In this document: positions 36,613 through 44,887 of the stretch, piece after piece
Layout of the letters: every line of letters starts with the position of its first letter
How positions within the stretch are numbered: the first letter of the stretch is position 1
Assembly (NCBI GenBank): GCA_964504445.1
Contig: CAZDEO010000023.1
Coordinates: forward strand, 1 to 64,000
Direction: 5' to 3'
DNA length: 64,000 nucleotides
Source of the DNA: JACSRF01 sp964504445
Lineage (GTDB): Bacteria; Chloroflexota; Anaerolineae; Promineifilales; Promineifilaceae
The notes under the pieces: generated by a model
The model's input: only the letters and a program-made list of their open reading frames with translations
Database searches by the model: none
What the model was told of the DNA's origin: nothing
Made by a program: the position numbers and the translations under genes

Positions 36613-38772
36613 ATGGAATTGCAAGCGGTTACAGCACAATTATACGTGGTAGATGGTATCGTGCAGGATGGCAGCGGCGGTCGGCAGGGCACGGCCGTTC
36701 CGGGCATTCTGGCCCAGCCGGCCCCTGGTAAAGCAGCCCGAGGGCGCGAACATGACTTCCTGTTTGTGCACCTGACGTTAACGGGGCAAGTAACCGAAAC
36801 GGCCGTGCTGGCCCAAGACTTGCTTGACGCCATCAGCCAACGCTTTTACCAGACCGGTGGTAGTGTCACAGCCGCCCTGCGGCGCGCCCTCAACGACGCC
36901 AACGATCTGCTATTGCGCCTGAATCTCAGTAGCAGTGGCCCAACCCGTGAGGGCGCCATCACTTGCGCGGTTTTACGGCACGGGGAGCTTTTTCTGTTGC
37001 AAACCGGAGAGTCCCTGGCCCTGCTAGGGCATAATTTTGGCATTGAGCGCTTACCCGCTCGCACCCCCGACCACATTACCCCTTTTGGCCGCAGCGCTGG
37101 GCTAGACATTCGCTATTCCCATCACCACTTGCAAGCTGGCGATATGCTGCTGCTAGTTGACCCCCGCCTGGGCCATTTACCGACGCAAAGCTTTGAGCCG
37201 GTGCTGGTGGATACCGAAATAGAGATTGGTCTGGGCGAACTGGTTGACGTGGTGGGTGATGATTCGGGCAGGCTGCTGCTGGTGGAGTTTACCGACGATG
37301 CACCGGTGGATTTGCCAGAAATTGTGCTGCCCGGCGTGACATCCCCACCCCGCAACAGAGAAACGGCCGTTCCTACTACCGCAACCAGCGCATCACCCCC
37401 GCGCCTACCCATCCGCGAACAGCTCCCGCCCGCCGTCCGCGACCTCCAGGTAGAAACCAGCGCTCGCAAAGCCACTGCCCATACAGCTCTGGGCCTCTCC
37501 CGCTTCACGGGCTGGTTAGCCGCCCTCTTGGGCCGTCTCAACCCGCCTACATCTGATGAATCCGAACCACTTAATTACACCTGGGCCACCTTTTTAGTCA
37601 TCGCCATTCCCATCGTTGTGGCCATTGTGGGCATGAGCGTGTACATCCAACGCGGCCAGGTACAACGGTTAGCCCAAATTAAACTCGAAATGGGGCAAAA
37701 TTTAGCCCAGGCCGAAGCCGCCGAATTGGAAGACCAGCAGCGTATCTACTTCCAAGCCATGATCACCCTGGCCGAAGAGGCCGATACCCTACGTCCCGGT
37801 GACAGCGAAATCAACCGGTTGCGTCAGACGGCTTTTATTGCTCTGGATGAGCTAGATGGCGTGCAACGCCTGGTAGCTCGTACCCTGTATACTTATAATG
37901 AACAGGTAAATCTGGCTCACATTACCTTGCAAGAAGGCTTCAACGGTGGCATTTATACCCTCGACGCCGCGGGTGGCTCTGTCTATCGGCACAACACTGA
38001 CGAAAGCTACCTTAACCTGGAGAATGCGCCTCCCAACCAGCTTATCTTTCGCCAACAGGCCATTGGCAGCCACGTGGTGGGTAACGTGCTAGATCTTTTG
38101 TGGCGACCGGCGGGGAACGTTGTTAGCCGTGATGGTATTGTTATCCTAGATAATCAGGGTGCACTATTAGTCTATTATCCTAATTTCTCTGACACCCGCG
38201 CTGTGCCGTTAAATCTGGCTAGCGAGTGGGAAGTGCCGGTAGCCATAGCCACCTATGATGAACGTATTTACATATTGGACGTGGGCGCAGGGCAAATTTG
38301 GAAATACTTCCCGGAAGGGGAAGGATTTTTTGTAAATGAGGCGGATCGGATTATTGCCCTCACGGGTACTCCGGATCTGTCACGGGCGGTGGATTTTGAC
38401 ATCTATAGTGAGGATGCCAGCCTGGTGGTATTGTATGGCGACGGCCGTATACGCTATTATGACACCCGCTCTAGCCTCATCCAATGGGACGAAACCACTC
38501 TGATGCAAAACGGCCTCAACAGTCCGCTGGTGCGGCCTACCGTCGTCAAAATGGTCGGGCGCGGTCTCAATACCTCCATTTACATTGCCGATCCCGGCAG
38601 TGGGCGCATTATCAAGTTAGCCCGCAGCGGCACCGTGCTGGCCCAATACCGGGCCAACGACGAAAATGGGCAAGAATTATTCTCGCGTATTAGCGATTTT
38701 GCCGTAGCCGAAACACCCCTGCGTATCTTTATCACTGCTGAAAACCAACTTTACGTCGCCACTTTGGATTAA
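36613..38772 (+). CDS. Degenerate PP2C-like domain, membrane helix and beta-propeller-like domain
   Basis: 719 residues from ATG 36613 (a TTG at 36595 is in frame). Residues 1-235 follow the PP2C fold: EHDFLFVHLTLTG, GAITCAVLRHGELFLLQTGES (compare the GDS-containing strand pair), HITPFGRSAGLD and AGDMLLLVDPRL where active enzymes have SDGL. The metal-binding Asp residues of the DG motifs are missing, so it is probably a pseudophosphatase. One membrane helix lies near 325-345 (FLVIAIPIVVAIVGMSVYI); a coiled-coil-like stretch (350-385) follows; residues 415-719 are extracytoplasmic blades (GGIYTLDAAGGSVYRH, RIYILDVGAGQIWKYF, SIYIADPGSGRIIKLA). This resembles an outside-in signalling or scaffold protein. 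Confidence 0.75.
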   Translation: MELQAVTAQLYVVDGIVQDGSGGRQGTAVPGILAQPAPGKAARGREHDFLFVHLTLTGQVTETAVLAQDLLDAISQRFYQTGGSVTAALRRALNDANDLLLRLNLSSSGPTREGAITCAVLRHGELFLLQTGESLALLGHNFGIERLPARTPDHITPFGRSAGLDIRYSHHHLQAGDMLLLVDPRLGHLPTQSFEPVLVDTEIEIGLGELVDVVGDDSGRLLLVEFTDDAPVDLPEIVLPGVTSPPRNRETAVPTTATSASPPRLPIREQLPPAVRDLQVETSARKATAHTALGLSRFTGWLAALLGRLNPPTSDESEPLNYTWATFLVIAIPIVVAIVGMSVYIQRGQVQRLAQIKLEMGQNLAQAEAAELEDQQRIYFQAMITLAEEADTLRPGDSEINRLRQTAFIALDELDGVQRLVARTLYTYNEQVNLAHITLQEGFNGGIYTLDAAGGSVYRHNTDESYLNLENAPPNQLIFRQQAIGSHVVGNVLDLLWRPAGNVVSRDGIVILDNQGALLVYYPNFSDTRAVPLNLASEWEVPVAIATYDERIYILDVGAGQIWKYFPEGEGFFVNEADRIIALTGTPDLSRAVDFDIYSEDASLVVLYGDGRIRYYDTRSSLIQWDETTLMQNGLNSPLVRPTVVKMVGRGLNTSIYIADPGSGRIIKLARSGTVLAQYRANDENGQELFSRISDFAVAETPLRIFITAENQLYVATLD

Positions 38773-38798
38773 CCAAAGGCAACACATTAGGTAAAGTC

Positions 38799-39116
38799 AT
38801 GAGCAAGCAAATTACCGTTATCCCCTGGCGTCACCAAGAACCGCCTAGTGAAAAAGTGGCCCGTCGCTTGCTGCTGGAAGAAGGGCTTTCACCTATTCGC
38901 TGGTCAAATCGGCCCAAAGAACAGTACAGTACCCATACACATGATTATGATAAGGTGCTGGTAGTGGTACAAGGGTCCATCATATTTAGCTTGCCAGATT
39001 CCGAGAAAGAAATTACCCTGAACCTGGGCGATCGCCTGGAACTGCCTGCTGGGGTGGCGCACAAGGCCATTGCCGGCCCCCAGGGAGTAGCCTGTTTAGA
39101 AGCACACCGGCACTAA
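38799..39116 (+). CDS. Single-domain cupin protein
   Basis: 105 residues. A small cupin barrel: QYSTHTHDYDKVLVVVQGSI provides the first metal motif (two His, downstream Gly), and LNLGDRLELPAGVAHKA the second with one His. Metal-dependent dioxygenase or sugar-binding functions are common, but nothing narrows it here. AGGTAA lies 6 bases before the ATG. It starts 26 bases after the propeller protein and may be co-transcribed. The 182 bases that follow (39117-39298) hold no gene I can support. Confidence 0.85.
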   Translation: MSKQITVIPWRHQEPPSEKVARRLLLEEGLSPIRWSNRPKEQYSTHTHDYDKVLVVVQGSIIFSLPDSEKEITLNLGDRLELPAGVAHKAIAGPQGVACLEAHRH

Positions 39117-39298
39117 GATGTTTTGGCATCAATAACAAGTGGTCATGTTTCTTTCGGTAAGTCAACAAAGCGCCTGTATGCCGAAGGGGCGAAGAGAGTG
39201 GCTGTGAAGAATGAACAAATCAGCAATTTGTCGAACTTCGCCAGTAAGCTCGGAATTAATCTATGAAGGGCTTTTTAGATTGAACAGGAGAACCGCTT

Positions 39299-40879
39299 AT
39301 GGCCGATTTACTATTCAACATGGCACAGCAAGCAAGCACCGATGACTCGCTTCTGGCATCGCTTATTGAGCAGCAATGTGCACGCCAGGGGTTAACTTGG
39401 GAAGAATTTGCCGCGCAATTCCATATTGATCAGGCGCAGTTGGCTAAACTGGCTCTTTGCCGTAAGCCACGGAACACGGCCCTGGCGCAAGACCTGGAGC
39501 AGATTGCCAATTATGTAGGTATGGAAAAGTCTATGCTAGCCCAGTTTGCTAAGCAGGCTGGTTATCCTGTGCGGGTGGTGAAACAAGAAGTAACTCACAA
39601 GGTAAAACGGCCGTTTCCCATTTTGGAAGCCATCAGAAACATGACCAAACGCCGCACAATTGCTTTTAGCCTTGCGACAGTCATTGTTTTAATTTTGGCC
39701 GCCTTCGCCTTTGCCCAACCCTCCGGTCCTGAAGCAACCCTGGTTGTATCGGCTGGGCAAGCTGTCGTATCCCAAAACAGAAACACTTTGCTCGTCTTTC
39801 CCAGAGAAACCGAAGTCTCTATAGCTTCAGGCAAGGCGTTAGCCATTCGCGCCGGAGACGTCATCAATTTGCCCGCCAACGCGACCGCACAATTGCGCTT
39901 GCAGGATGGCAGCACCGTTGATCTGTTTGCCAATACCACCCTGGAAGTCTCCGAACTGCTTACCACTGAAGATAGCTACCGGGTTCAGCTTAACCTGTTG
40001 GCCGGGCGCACGGTAAACCGGATAATTCGCCTCTTGGGCGCTAACGACCGTTTCGACGTGCGCACCCCCTCTTCGACTGCTTCGGTGCGCGGTACGGTGT
40101 TTACTGTGGCTGTTCTGTCTCCTGACTCTTCCTACATTGGTGTAGAAGAAGGTGTGGTGCAGGTTAGTCTGGGAGATGAGGTGGTAGCTGTCCAGCCCGG
40201 GTTTGAAGTAACGGCCGTCGTTGGCCAACCCCTCACTATTCAGCCCCTGCGTCAGCCATTCGCCAACCCAGCCAACGAACCGCCCGCCACAGAAACGCCA
40301 GAACCAGTAACATTATGTCACCTGACACCAGGAAATCCAGATAGATTTCAGACCATTCAGGTTGATCCCCAAGACGTGCAAGCCCACCTTGACCATGGTG
40401 ACTACCTCGGCCCATGTGTGGCCCCCACCCCGCCCGGCGATACACCAGAACCGCCTACCACAGAACCAGAAAAGGCCATTATTTGCCACATTCCCCTGGG
40501 AAATGTCGCAAACCAACAAACCATCGAAGTTGCTGCTAGCAGTCTACAATATCATTTAAATCATGGCGACTATATGGGTCCTTGCATTTGGCCAACAGCA
40601 ACGCCGGTACCACCGCCACCGTCAACCAACACGCCGGTGCCACCGCCACCGCCAACCAACACGCCGGTACCGCCGCCACCACCAACCAACACGCCAGTAC
40701 CGCCACCACCACCAACCAACACACCGGTACCACCGTCGCCCGAGCCGGAAATGATCACCATCTGCCACAAACCACCAGGAAGTGCAGATAATCCGGAAAG
40801 GTGGCAAACCATAGTCATCTCCATTGACGATTGGCCTGCGCATCAGGCCCATGGTGATACCTTAGGCGCTTGTCCATAA
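39299..40879 (+). CDS. Membrane-anchored FecR-domain protein with N-terminal HTH-like region and C-terminal CH/HGD repeats
   Basis: 526 residues, strong AGGAG start. Residues 25-90 look like an XRE-type helix-turn-helix (LTWEEFAAQFHIDQAQLAKL, RNTALAQDLEQIANYVGM). One membrane helix at about 120-140, then a FecR domain (about 150-300; LRLQDGSTVDLFANTTLEV, RTPSSTASVRGTVFTV). After that come three copies of a module CH-x-P/L-PGN...TIxV...HxxHGDxxGxC (near 340-376, 390-425 and 480-526), two of them separated by a Pro-rich NTPVPPPPPT repeat. FecR domains usually sense outer-membrane or envelope signals for an ECF sigma factor; no sigma gene is adjacent, so the cytoplasmic HTH may act directly. Confidence 0.85.
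   Translation: MADLLFNMAQQASTDDSLLASLIEQQCARQGLTWEEFAAQFHIDQAQLAKLALCRKPRNTALAQDLEQIANYVGMEKSMLAQFAKQAGYPVRVVKQEVTHKVKRPFPILEAIRNMTKRRTIAFSLATVIVLILAAFAFAQPSGPEATLVVSAGQAVVSQNRNTLLVFPRETEVSIASGKALAIRAGDVINLPANATAQLRLQDGSTVDLFANTTLEVSELLTTEDSYRVQLNLLAGRTVNRIIRLLGANDRFDVRTPSSTASVRGTVFTVAVLSPDSSYIGVEEGVVQVSLGDEVVAVQPGFEVTAVVGQPLTIQPLRQPFANPANEPPATETPEPVTLCHLTPGNPDRFQTIQVDPQDVQAHLDHGDYLGPCVAPTPPGDTPEPPTTEPEKAIICHIPLGNVANQQTIEVAASSLQYHLNHGDYMGPCIWPTATPVPPPPSTNTPVPPPPPTNTPVPPPPPTNTPVPPPPPTNTPVPPSPEPEMITICHKPPGSADNPERWQTIVISIDDWPAHQAHGDTLGACP
40601..40740 (+). repeat. 30-base tandem repeat coding a Pro-rich spacer
   Basis: Four full units and one partial, about 30 bases each, starting ACGCCGGTACCACC, encoding TNTPVPPPPP-like decapeptides. 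It forms a stiff linker between the second and third CH/HGD modules of the FecR protein. Confidence 0.9.
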
Positions 40880-40912
40880 ATGTAAAAGCCTATACCACCC
40901 TCATAAAATAAA

Positions 40913-40945
40913 AACCCCCCAGCACTGATACTGTACTGGGGGGTT
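40913..40945. terminator. Bidirectional intrinsic terminator
   Basis: Ten-base perfect arms AACCCCCCAG (40913-40922) and CTGGGGGGTT (40936-40945). On the minus strand the right arm is followed by TTTTATTTTA, so it is a strong terminator for the nitroreductase gene, and a weaker one (GCCTTTT) for the FecR gene. Confidence 0.85.
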
Positions 40946-40968
40946 GCCTTTTAAACTGCAACTCTTTA

Positions 40969-41739
40969 TCAGAGCCATAAACCCTGAGCCTGAAGTGTTT
41001 CTATCAACATCTTGCTGACCCGTCTATGTAGGTCCTTAGAATACTTGAATTGGGACGTATAATAATCAGTGACCCGCGTAATACCCGCCTCCGCCAATTT
41101 CTGGCGCACTGATTCTATTGCGTTATACCTGGCCCATGCATTTTGTTCGCGTTCAGCATGCAATCTCTTTATTTCATCATCCGGCAACCGTTTGTAAGCT
41201 TCCTGATGCACAATTAATTCCAGGGGCAAGCGATCTCGTAAGGTTGGATTTTCCGCCGGATAGCCCATAACCAGGGCGGTTACCGGAAAAACCTTCTCCG
41301 GTAATGCCAAAATCTCGATAATCTGGTCAGCGGCCCACCAGGTTGTTCCCATATAGCAAATACCCAGACCAACAGATTCTGCTGCCAGGCTAACAGTTTG
41401 CGCCGCAATCACAGCATCTACTGTTCCGGTTAGAAAGCCAAGCAAATCGTCAAAACTTTGTTGTGAATTGTTAACCCGAATCCACTCCCGCATCCGAAAC
41501 ACGTCGGCGCAAAAAGTAAGAACTACCGGTGCTTCAAGAACCATTGGTTGTTTTAGATGCGCCTCATATAACCGCTGCTTATAGTGTTCATCTTGGGTGA
41601 CAATGACCGACCACGTCTGCATGTTCCCCGAGCTGGAACTACGAAGACCAGCCAATAGCAAATCAGTAAGCAGGGAATCATCAATCTTTTGAGATTTAAA
41701 GGCGCGTATGGAGCGGTGTGACTTAGCTAATTCGATCAT
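40969..41739 (-). CDS. Nitroreductase-family FMN oxidoreductase
   Basis: 256 residues. HRSIRAFKSQKIDDSLL is the FMN-binding start (RSxRxF), SSSSGNMQTWSVIVTQD the second flavin/substrate loop, AAESVGLGICYMGTTW and PVTALVMGYPAE the conserved core, and the C-terminal 70 residues extend beyond the family norm (RYNAIESVRQKLAEAG... to LQAQGLWL). NfsA-like enzymes reduce nitroaromatics or flavins with NADPH, but the natural substrate is unknown. No Shine-Dalgarno sequence; a promoter (TTGAGT-N16-TATAAT) ends 6 bases before the ATG. No ACGGCCGT copy in the gene. Confidence 0.9.
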   Translation of the reverse strand: MIELAKSHRSIRAFKSQKIDDSLLTDLLLAGLRSSSSGNMQTWSVIVTQDEHYKQRLYEAHLKQPMVLEAPVVLTFCADVFRMREWIRVNNSQQSFDDLLGFLTGTVDAVIAAQTVSLAAESVGLGICYMGTTWWAADQIIEILALPEKVFPVTALVMGYPAENPTLRDRLPLELIVHQEAYKRLPDDEIKRLHAEREQNAWARYNAIESVRQKLAEAGITRVTDYYTSQFKYSKDLHRRVSKMLIETLQAQGLWL

Positions 41740-41745
41740 GCCCCG

Positions 41746-41773
41746 ATTATAGTCCTGGTTAGCGCAGACTCAA
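41746..41773 (-). promoter_or_regulatory. Leaderless promoter of the nitroreductase gene
   Basis: On the minus strand TTGAGT (41773-41768), 16-base spacer, TATAAT (41751-41746), then 6 bases to ATG 41739. The transcript would start at or next to the start codon. Confidence 0.6.
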
Positions 41774-41844
41774 AAGCTCATGACGCCAAAGAAAATGCTC
41801 TCATTGGCAATCTGGCACCTTAAATAAACCAAGAGCATTACGCA

Positions 41845-42255
41845 TTATGCGCCTTCGCGTGATACGATGCGTCTCCAAGCATGCAGAGAAAAAAAGACAA
41901 CCGCCCCTAACTCTATGCCCCGGCCAACGAATAAAACCCAGGGATTCAGGGGAAGCATGATGCCCGCAACTACGACCCATATTCCCACATTCAGTAGTAC
42001 AAAAGCAACTTGCGCATATCTTTTTTGGGGACGACGCGGCTTTTGCCAATAGCGAGGTAAAATCCAAAATGCCATGCCCATAGTGAGCTGCACAACCCAA
42101 CCGAAGAGCAAGAACTCAATGTGTAGTGGCAGCCAATTCCACAATACCGGATACAACAAAATCCCCTTGTGGGCCAGCAAGAGTGCCCCAATGGTAAACC
42201 CCAGCAACAGGTACACAAAAGCGGCGCGAATATACCAACGAGTCAGGCTGGGCAT
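41845..42255 (-). CDS. Small four-helix membrane protein, copy 1 (heme-copper oxidase subunit I-like)
   Basis: 136 residues from ATG 42255, one base after the stop of the upstream paralogue, with GGAG in the preceding codons. Four membrane helices. HIEFLLFGWVVQLTMGMAFWILP in helix two carries a His and the pattern seen in helices of heme-copper oxidase subunit I and NnrS proteins; the start PSLTRWYIRAAFVYLLLG is shared with the upstream paralogue. Last gene of the denitrification block. A role in NO or heme handling at the membrane is inferred from the neighbours, not shown. Confidence 0.7.
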   Translation of the reverse strand: MPSLTRWYIRAAFVYLLLGFTIGALLLAHKGILLYPVLWNWLPLHIEFLLFGWVVQLTMGMAFWILPRYWQKPRRPQKRYAQVAFVLLNVGIWVVVAGIMLPLNPWVLFVGRGIELGAVVFFSLHAWRRIVSREGA

Positions 42256-42256
42256 C

Positions 42257-42688
42257 TCATTCTCCGCGATACCTGTCTTTGATCCGCGGCCAGGAAATGT
42301 ACACAAATATCACGGCTGCTAACCATTGCAGCAGGGCTGATAATACCAGCAGCCAGCTAACCCAGGCTGCGGGGCGTGTGGCGTTGAGTGGTTCCCCCAC
42401 CACGCGCAGCAACAGGCCAATGTTCAATAAAATGTAGCTTGTCCATCCCAGGCTGACATTTCCCCGCGGCCGCACACGGGTAATGATCGGAAACATCCAA
42501 AAAATTACGCCAAAAATCATTTGGGTGACCCAACCGACGAGGAAAAGATGAAAGTAAGCGGGGTTCATGTAGCGGAGGAAGGCTGGCAGACTGGCAGGCT
42601 GTGGCAGCGCCAAAACGAGAGCCAATAGTAAGGAGGCAGCCAGATAGACAAAGGCTGATTTAATGTACCATCTTGTTAGTGGGGGCAT
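42257..42688 (-). CDS. Small four-helix membrane protein, copy 2 (heme-copper oxidase subunit I-like)
   Basis: 143 residues, paralogue of the gene immediately downstream (PPLTRWYIKSAFVYLAAS versus PSLTRWYIRAAFVYLLLG). Four membrane helices; YFHLFLVGWVTQMIFGVIFWMFP has the same spacing of His and aromatic residues. The ATG at 42688 lies 29 bases inside the end of the NnrS-like gene, showing tight translational coupling. Function unknown; the overlap suggests that it works with the NnrS-like protein. Confidence 0.7.
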   Translation of the reverse strand: MPPLTRWYIKSAFVYLAASLLLALVLALPQPASLPAFLRYMNPAYFHLFLVGWVTQMIFGVIFWMFPIITRVRPRGNVSLGWTSYILLNIGLLLRVVGEPLNATRPAAWVSWLLVLSALLQWLAAVIFVYISWPRIKDRYRGE

Positions 42689-43826
42689 AAGGGGTCTCCT
42701 TATCTGATCCGTTCTTTCTGCGGCGCAAGGCGGCCACGGCCGTTACCAGCAAAAACAGCACAATTGCCACCTCGTTGAGCAAACCACCCCAACGCCGCAC
42801 CGACAGCCACAGCAACAAATCACCCACCACTCGCAAAATCAGCGAAAGATGCAGCAGCGCCAGATGAACATAAAAAAACGGCGAATACGGCACCTGTACA
42901 CCCAAAACGGCAGGCAAAATCACCGGCGCGTGGCCAAAAATCATGGAGAATACGAATCCCAAAAATATGGTATGCATCAGGGCATCATATATGGGGCCAG
43001 CCACATACTGCCCGCCATAAACCAGCCAGAGCAGCCCCCCGACAGTTAGCCAGACGTAACCGGGCAAAAGACAGGCAGCAATGAAACGGGTCAGACCCCT
43101 GAGCCGGATGGTGCGCCGGGCAATGTCGAAGCGCAACAGCCAGACGCCCAAGGCCACCAGGGCCGCGCCCGCCAGGCGCAACCCAACATCCAAAGATGCC
43201 AGCGATGCCAGCAGCCCGGCAAAAAAGAAGGCAATGATAACGACAAAGGATATGCGGGCTGCGCCTTTCAGCAGCAGCACCCGCGCCAATTCCAACCGCT
43301 CACCGGCAATAGTAAGGATGAGAAAACCAGCCCACCAGGGCACAACACGAAAAATGGGCCAGCCCGCCAGCGATAATCCATTACCTACCAGCCACAGCCC
43401 CGCGCCTGTACCCATAATCAGGTGGTCCAGGGTAGGCTGTATGCGGTAAATGACCACAAAAATGCAAACCAACCCCAAAGATCCCAGAGTGCTCAAGCCC
43501 CGTGGCACGGCCGTTGGCAGGGTTAAAAAATAGGCCAGCACCCCTAACCCAGCCAAAAGTGGCGCCAGATAAGCTAGTCGTCGGCCATGCCGATGGTAAC
43601 TAAGGGCGATAGCTCTTTCCAGACTAATTAACGTGCCTAGAAAACCGGAAACCATCAAGGGGCCATGCTGGGTTGGAAGGCGCAGGTAAAGCGGCGGTAG
43701 TCGCCAGCCCAGACGCAACAGCCCAGCCCACAAGCCGGCTAGCAGCGCTGCCGCAGCCAACAACAGTAACGGCGCGTGCCATCGAAAACGGCCGTTTCTA
43801 GTTGCGGGAGATCCACTTTGGGCCAT
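42660..43826 (-). CDS. NnrS-like multi-spanning membrane protein
   Basis: 388 residues, about 12 membrane helices. HGPLMVSGFLGTLISLERAIAL, LILTIAGERLELARVL and LMHTIFLGFVFSMIFGHAPVILP contain the regularly spaced His, Glu and Gly residues seen in NnrS, a heme/copper membrane protein linked to NO stress and denitrification. It lies downstream of a Crp/Fnr regulator and DUF1858 in the nos cluster. The start ATG follows TTTAATTT with no good Shine-Dalgarno sequence. Alternative: another heme-copper-oxidase-like membrane family. Confidence 0.72.
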   Translation of the reverse strand: MAQSGSPATRNGRFRWHAPLLLLAAAALLAGLWAGLLRLGWRLPPLYLRLPTQHGPLMVSGFLGTLISLERAIALSYHRHGRRLAYLAPLLAGLGVLAYFLTLPTAVPRGLSTLGSLGLVCIFVVIYRIQPTLDHLIMGTGAGLWLVGNGLSLAGWPIFRVVPWWAGFLILTIAGERLELARVLLLKGAARISFVVIIAFFFAGLLASLASLDVGLRLAGAALVALGVWLLRFDIARRTIRLRGLTRFIAACLLPGYVWLTVGGLLWLVYGGQYVAGPIYDALMHTIFLGFVFSMIFGHAPVILPAVLGVQVPYSPFFYVHLALLHLSLILRVVGDLLLWLSVRRWGGLLNEVAIVLFLLVTAVAALRRRKNGSDKETPYAPTNKMVH

Positions 43827-43848
43827 AAATTAAACCGCAGACAAAACT

Positions 43849-44058
43849 CTACGCCTCGTTTTGAATAGTAGTCAACAGTTCGGCGATAAACGCGTCCGGA
43901 TCAAGCCTGTAAACCTGGGCAGCATCCGCCACAGTGTAGAAAGGGGCCACAGCACAGCCCACACAGGCCATCTGATGCCTTTGGAAGATAACGGCCGTTT
44001 CTGGCCAGCGCTGAAACAATTCTTCTAGCGTTAGTTTTTCCAGCTCTTCAGCAGTCAT
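43849..44058 (-). CDS. DUF1858-domain protein
   Basis: 69 residues from ATG 44058 (GAGG 7 bases before it); in-frame ATGs at 44070 and 44076 overlap the Crp gene. LTLEELFQRWPETAVIFQRHQMACVGCAVAPFYTVADAAQVYRLD is the DUF1858 core with a CVGC Cys pair. DUF1858 occurs with hybrid-cluster and ScdA/YtfE-type iron-sulfur repair proteins, which act in NO stress. The gene starts one base beyond the Crp gene stop (TGA-G-ATG), so it is co-translated. Probably a redox or metal handling accessory protein. Confidence 0.8.
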   Translation of the reverse strand: MTAEELEKLTLEELFQRWPETAVIFQRHQMACVGCAVAPFYTVADAAQVYRLDPDAFIAELLTTIQNEA

Positions 44059-44059
44059 C

Positions 44060-44785
44060 TCATACCTCATCCACATCCAAAAACGGATCCGCCGTCAAAT
44101 CCTCCGCCAGCACCACCACTTCGTGCGCCTTGCGCAAAATGACCTGCTTGCGATAACTCACAATCCACCCTGCCTGTTCCCATTTACTCAAAATTCGGCT
44201 GACATTATACAAGTTCGTACCGGTCATCTCCGCAATATCCTGCCGGGCCAGGGGAACGTCAATTAGCACACCCTCTTCCACACGCTTGCCAAACTGGCGC
44301 ACCAGCCGCAGCAGCGTCCGCGCAATGCGCTGCTCCACTCGCTTCGTCGAAACATCCCGAAATCGCTCTTGCAAACGGGTGAAGCGACTACCCATCATCT
44401 TCATGCCATTCAAGGCCAATTGTGGATGTTGCAACATCAGCCGTTTCATCTCATCCCGATGCCAGCCCACCGCCTCACACGGCTCAATGGCTTCAGCCGA
44501 CAGAGGGTACGCTACCTCATTCAGGGCGACGATGATGCCGAGACCTTGCCCCGGCCCAAAATAGTTGACCACAACCTGCTCCCCTTCTGGCGTAAGTTGA
44601 ACCAACTTAACCCGCCCGCTGTATAAAATATAGAGCCATTCCGACGCTTCCCCCTGGTGGAAAAAGAAACTGCCCGGCTCAACGTGACGCAGATGCCCTT
44701 CCTTGAGAATGGCCTGGCGCGCTGGGTCATCCATGTCACGCAACAAAAAACAGCGTTTTACAACTTCGTGGTAAGTGTCACCCAT
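44060..44785 (-). CDS. Crp/Fnr-family transcriptional regulator (candidate nos/NO regulator)
   Basis: 241 residues: N-terminal cyclic-nucleotide-like beta barrel (about 20-125; GSFFFHQGEASEWLYILYSGRVKLV), a dimer helix (130-155), and a C-terminal helix-turn-helix (about 185-225; ARQDIAEMTGTNLYNVSRILSKWEQAG). The N-terminal Cys cluster of FNR is absent (Cys12 and Cys103 only), so an O2-sensing 4Fe-4S cluster is not expected; NnrR/Dnr-type NO sensing with heme is more likely. It sits inside the nos block, and a box of the right type lies before nosZ. The promoter and start indicate a leaderless mRNA. Confidence 0.88.
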   Translation of the reverse strand: MGDTYHEVVKRCFLLRDMDDPARQAILKEGHLRHVEPGSFFFHQGEASEWLYILYSGRVKLVQLTPEGEQVVVNYFGPGQGLGIIVALNEVAYPLSAEAIEPCEAVGWHRDEMKRLMLQHPQLALNGMKMMGSRFTRLQERFRDVSTKRVEQRIARTLLRLVRQFGKRVEEGVLIDVPLARQDIAEMTGTNLYNVSRILSKWEQAGWIVSYRKQVILRKAHEVVVLAEDLTADPFLDVDEV

Positions 44786-44794
44786 GATAGCGGC

Positions 44795-44803
44795 ATTATA
44801 ACA
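44795..44803 (-). promoter_or_regulatory. Extended -10 promoter of the Crp/Fnr gene, leaderless
   Basis: TG-T-TATAAT on the minus strand (TATAAT at 44800-44795) followed by 9 bases to ATG 44785; +1 would fall about 3 bases before the ATG. No Shine-Dalgarno sequence and no good -35. It suggests that the regulator can be made independently of the upstream nos genes. Confidence 0.55.
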
Positions 44804-44887
44804 TTGAAATGATGAAGCGCCGCTTTGGGGGCAACAGGCAGAATAGCCATGCTGTCTACCCGTTACCCCCTTCTTGTGCGCCCTGCC

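Noticed and set aside
39117..39265. The cupin frame stays open for about 48 codons after its TAA, ending at a TGA near 39265.
   Set aside because: An opening of this length is expected by chance about one time in ten, there is no start with a Shine-Dalgarno sequence, and the cupin domain is complete before the stop.
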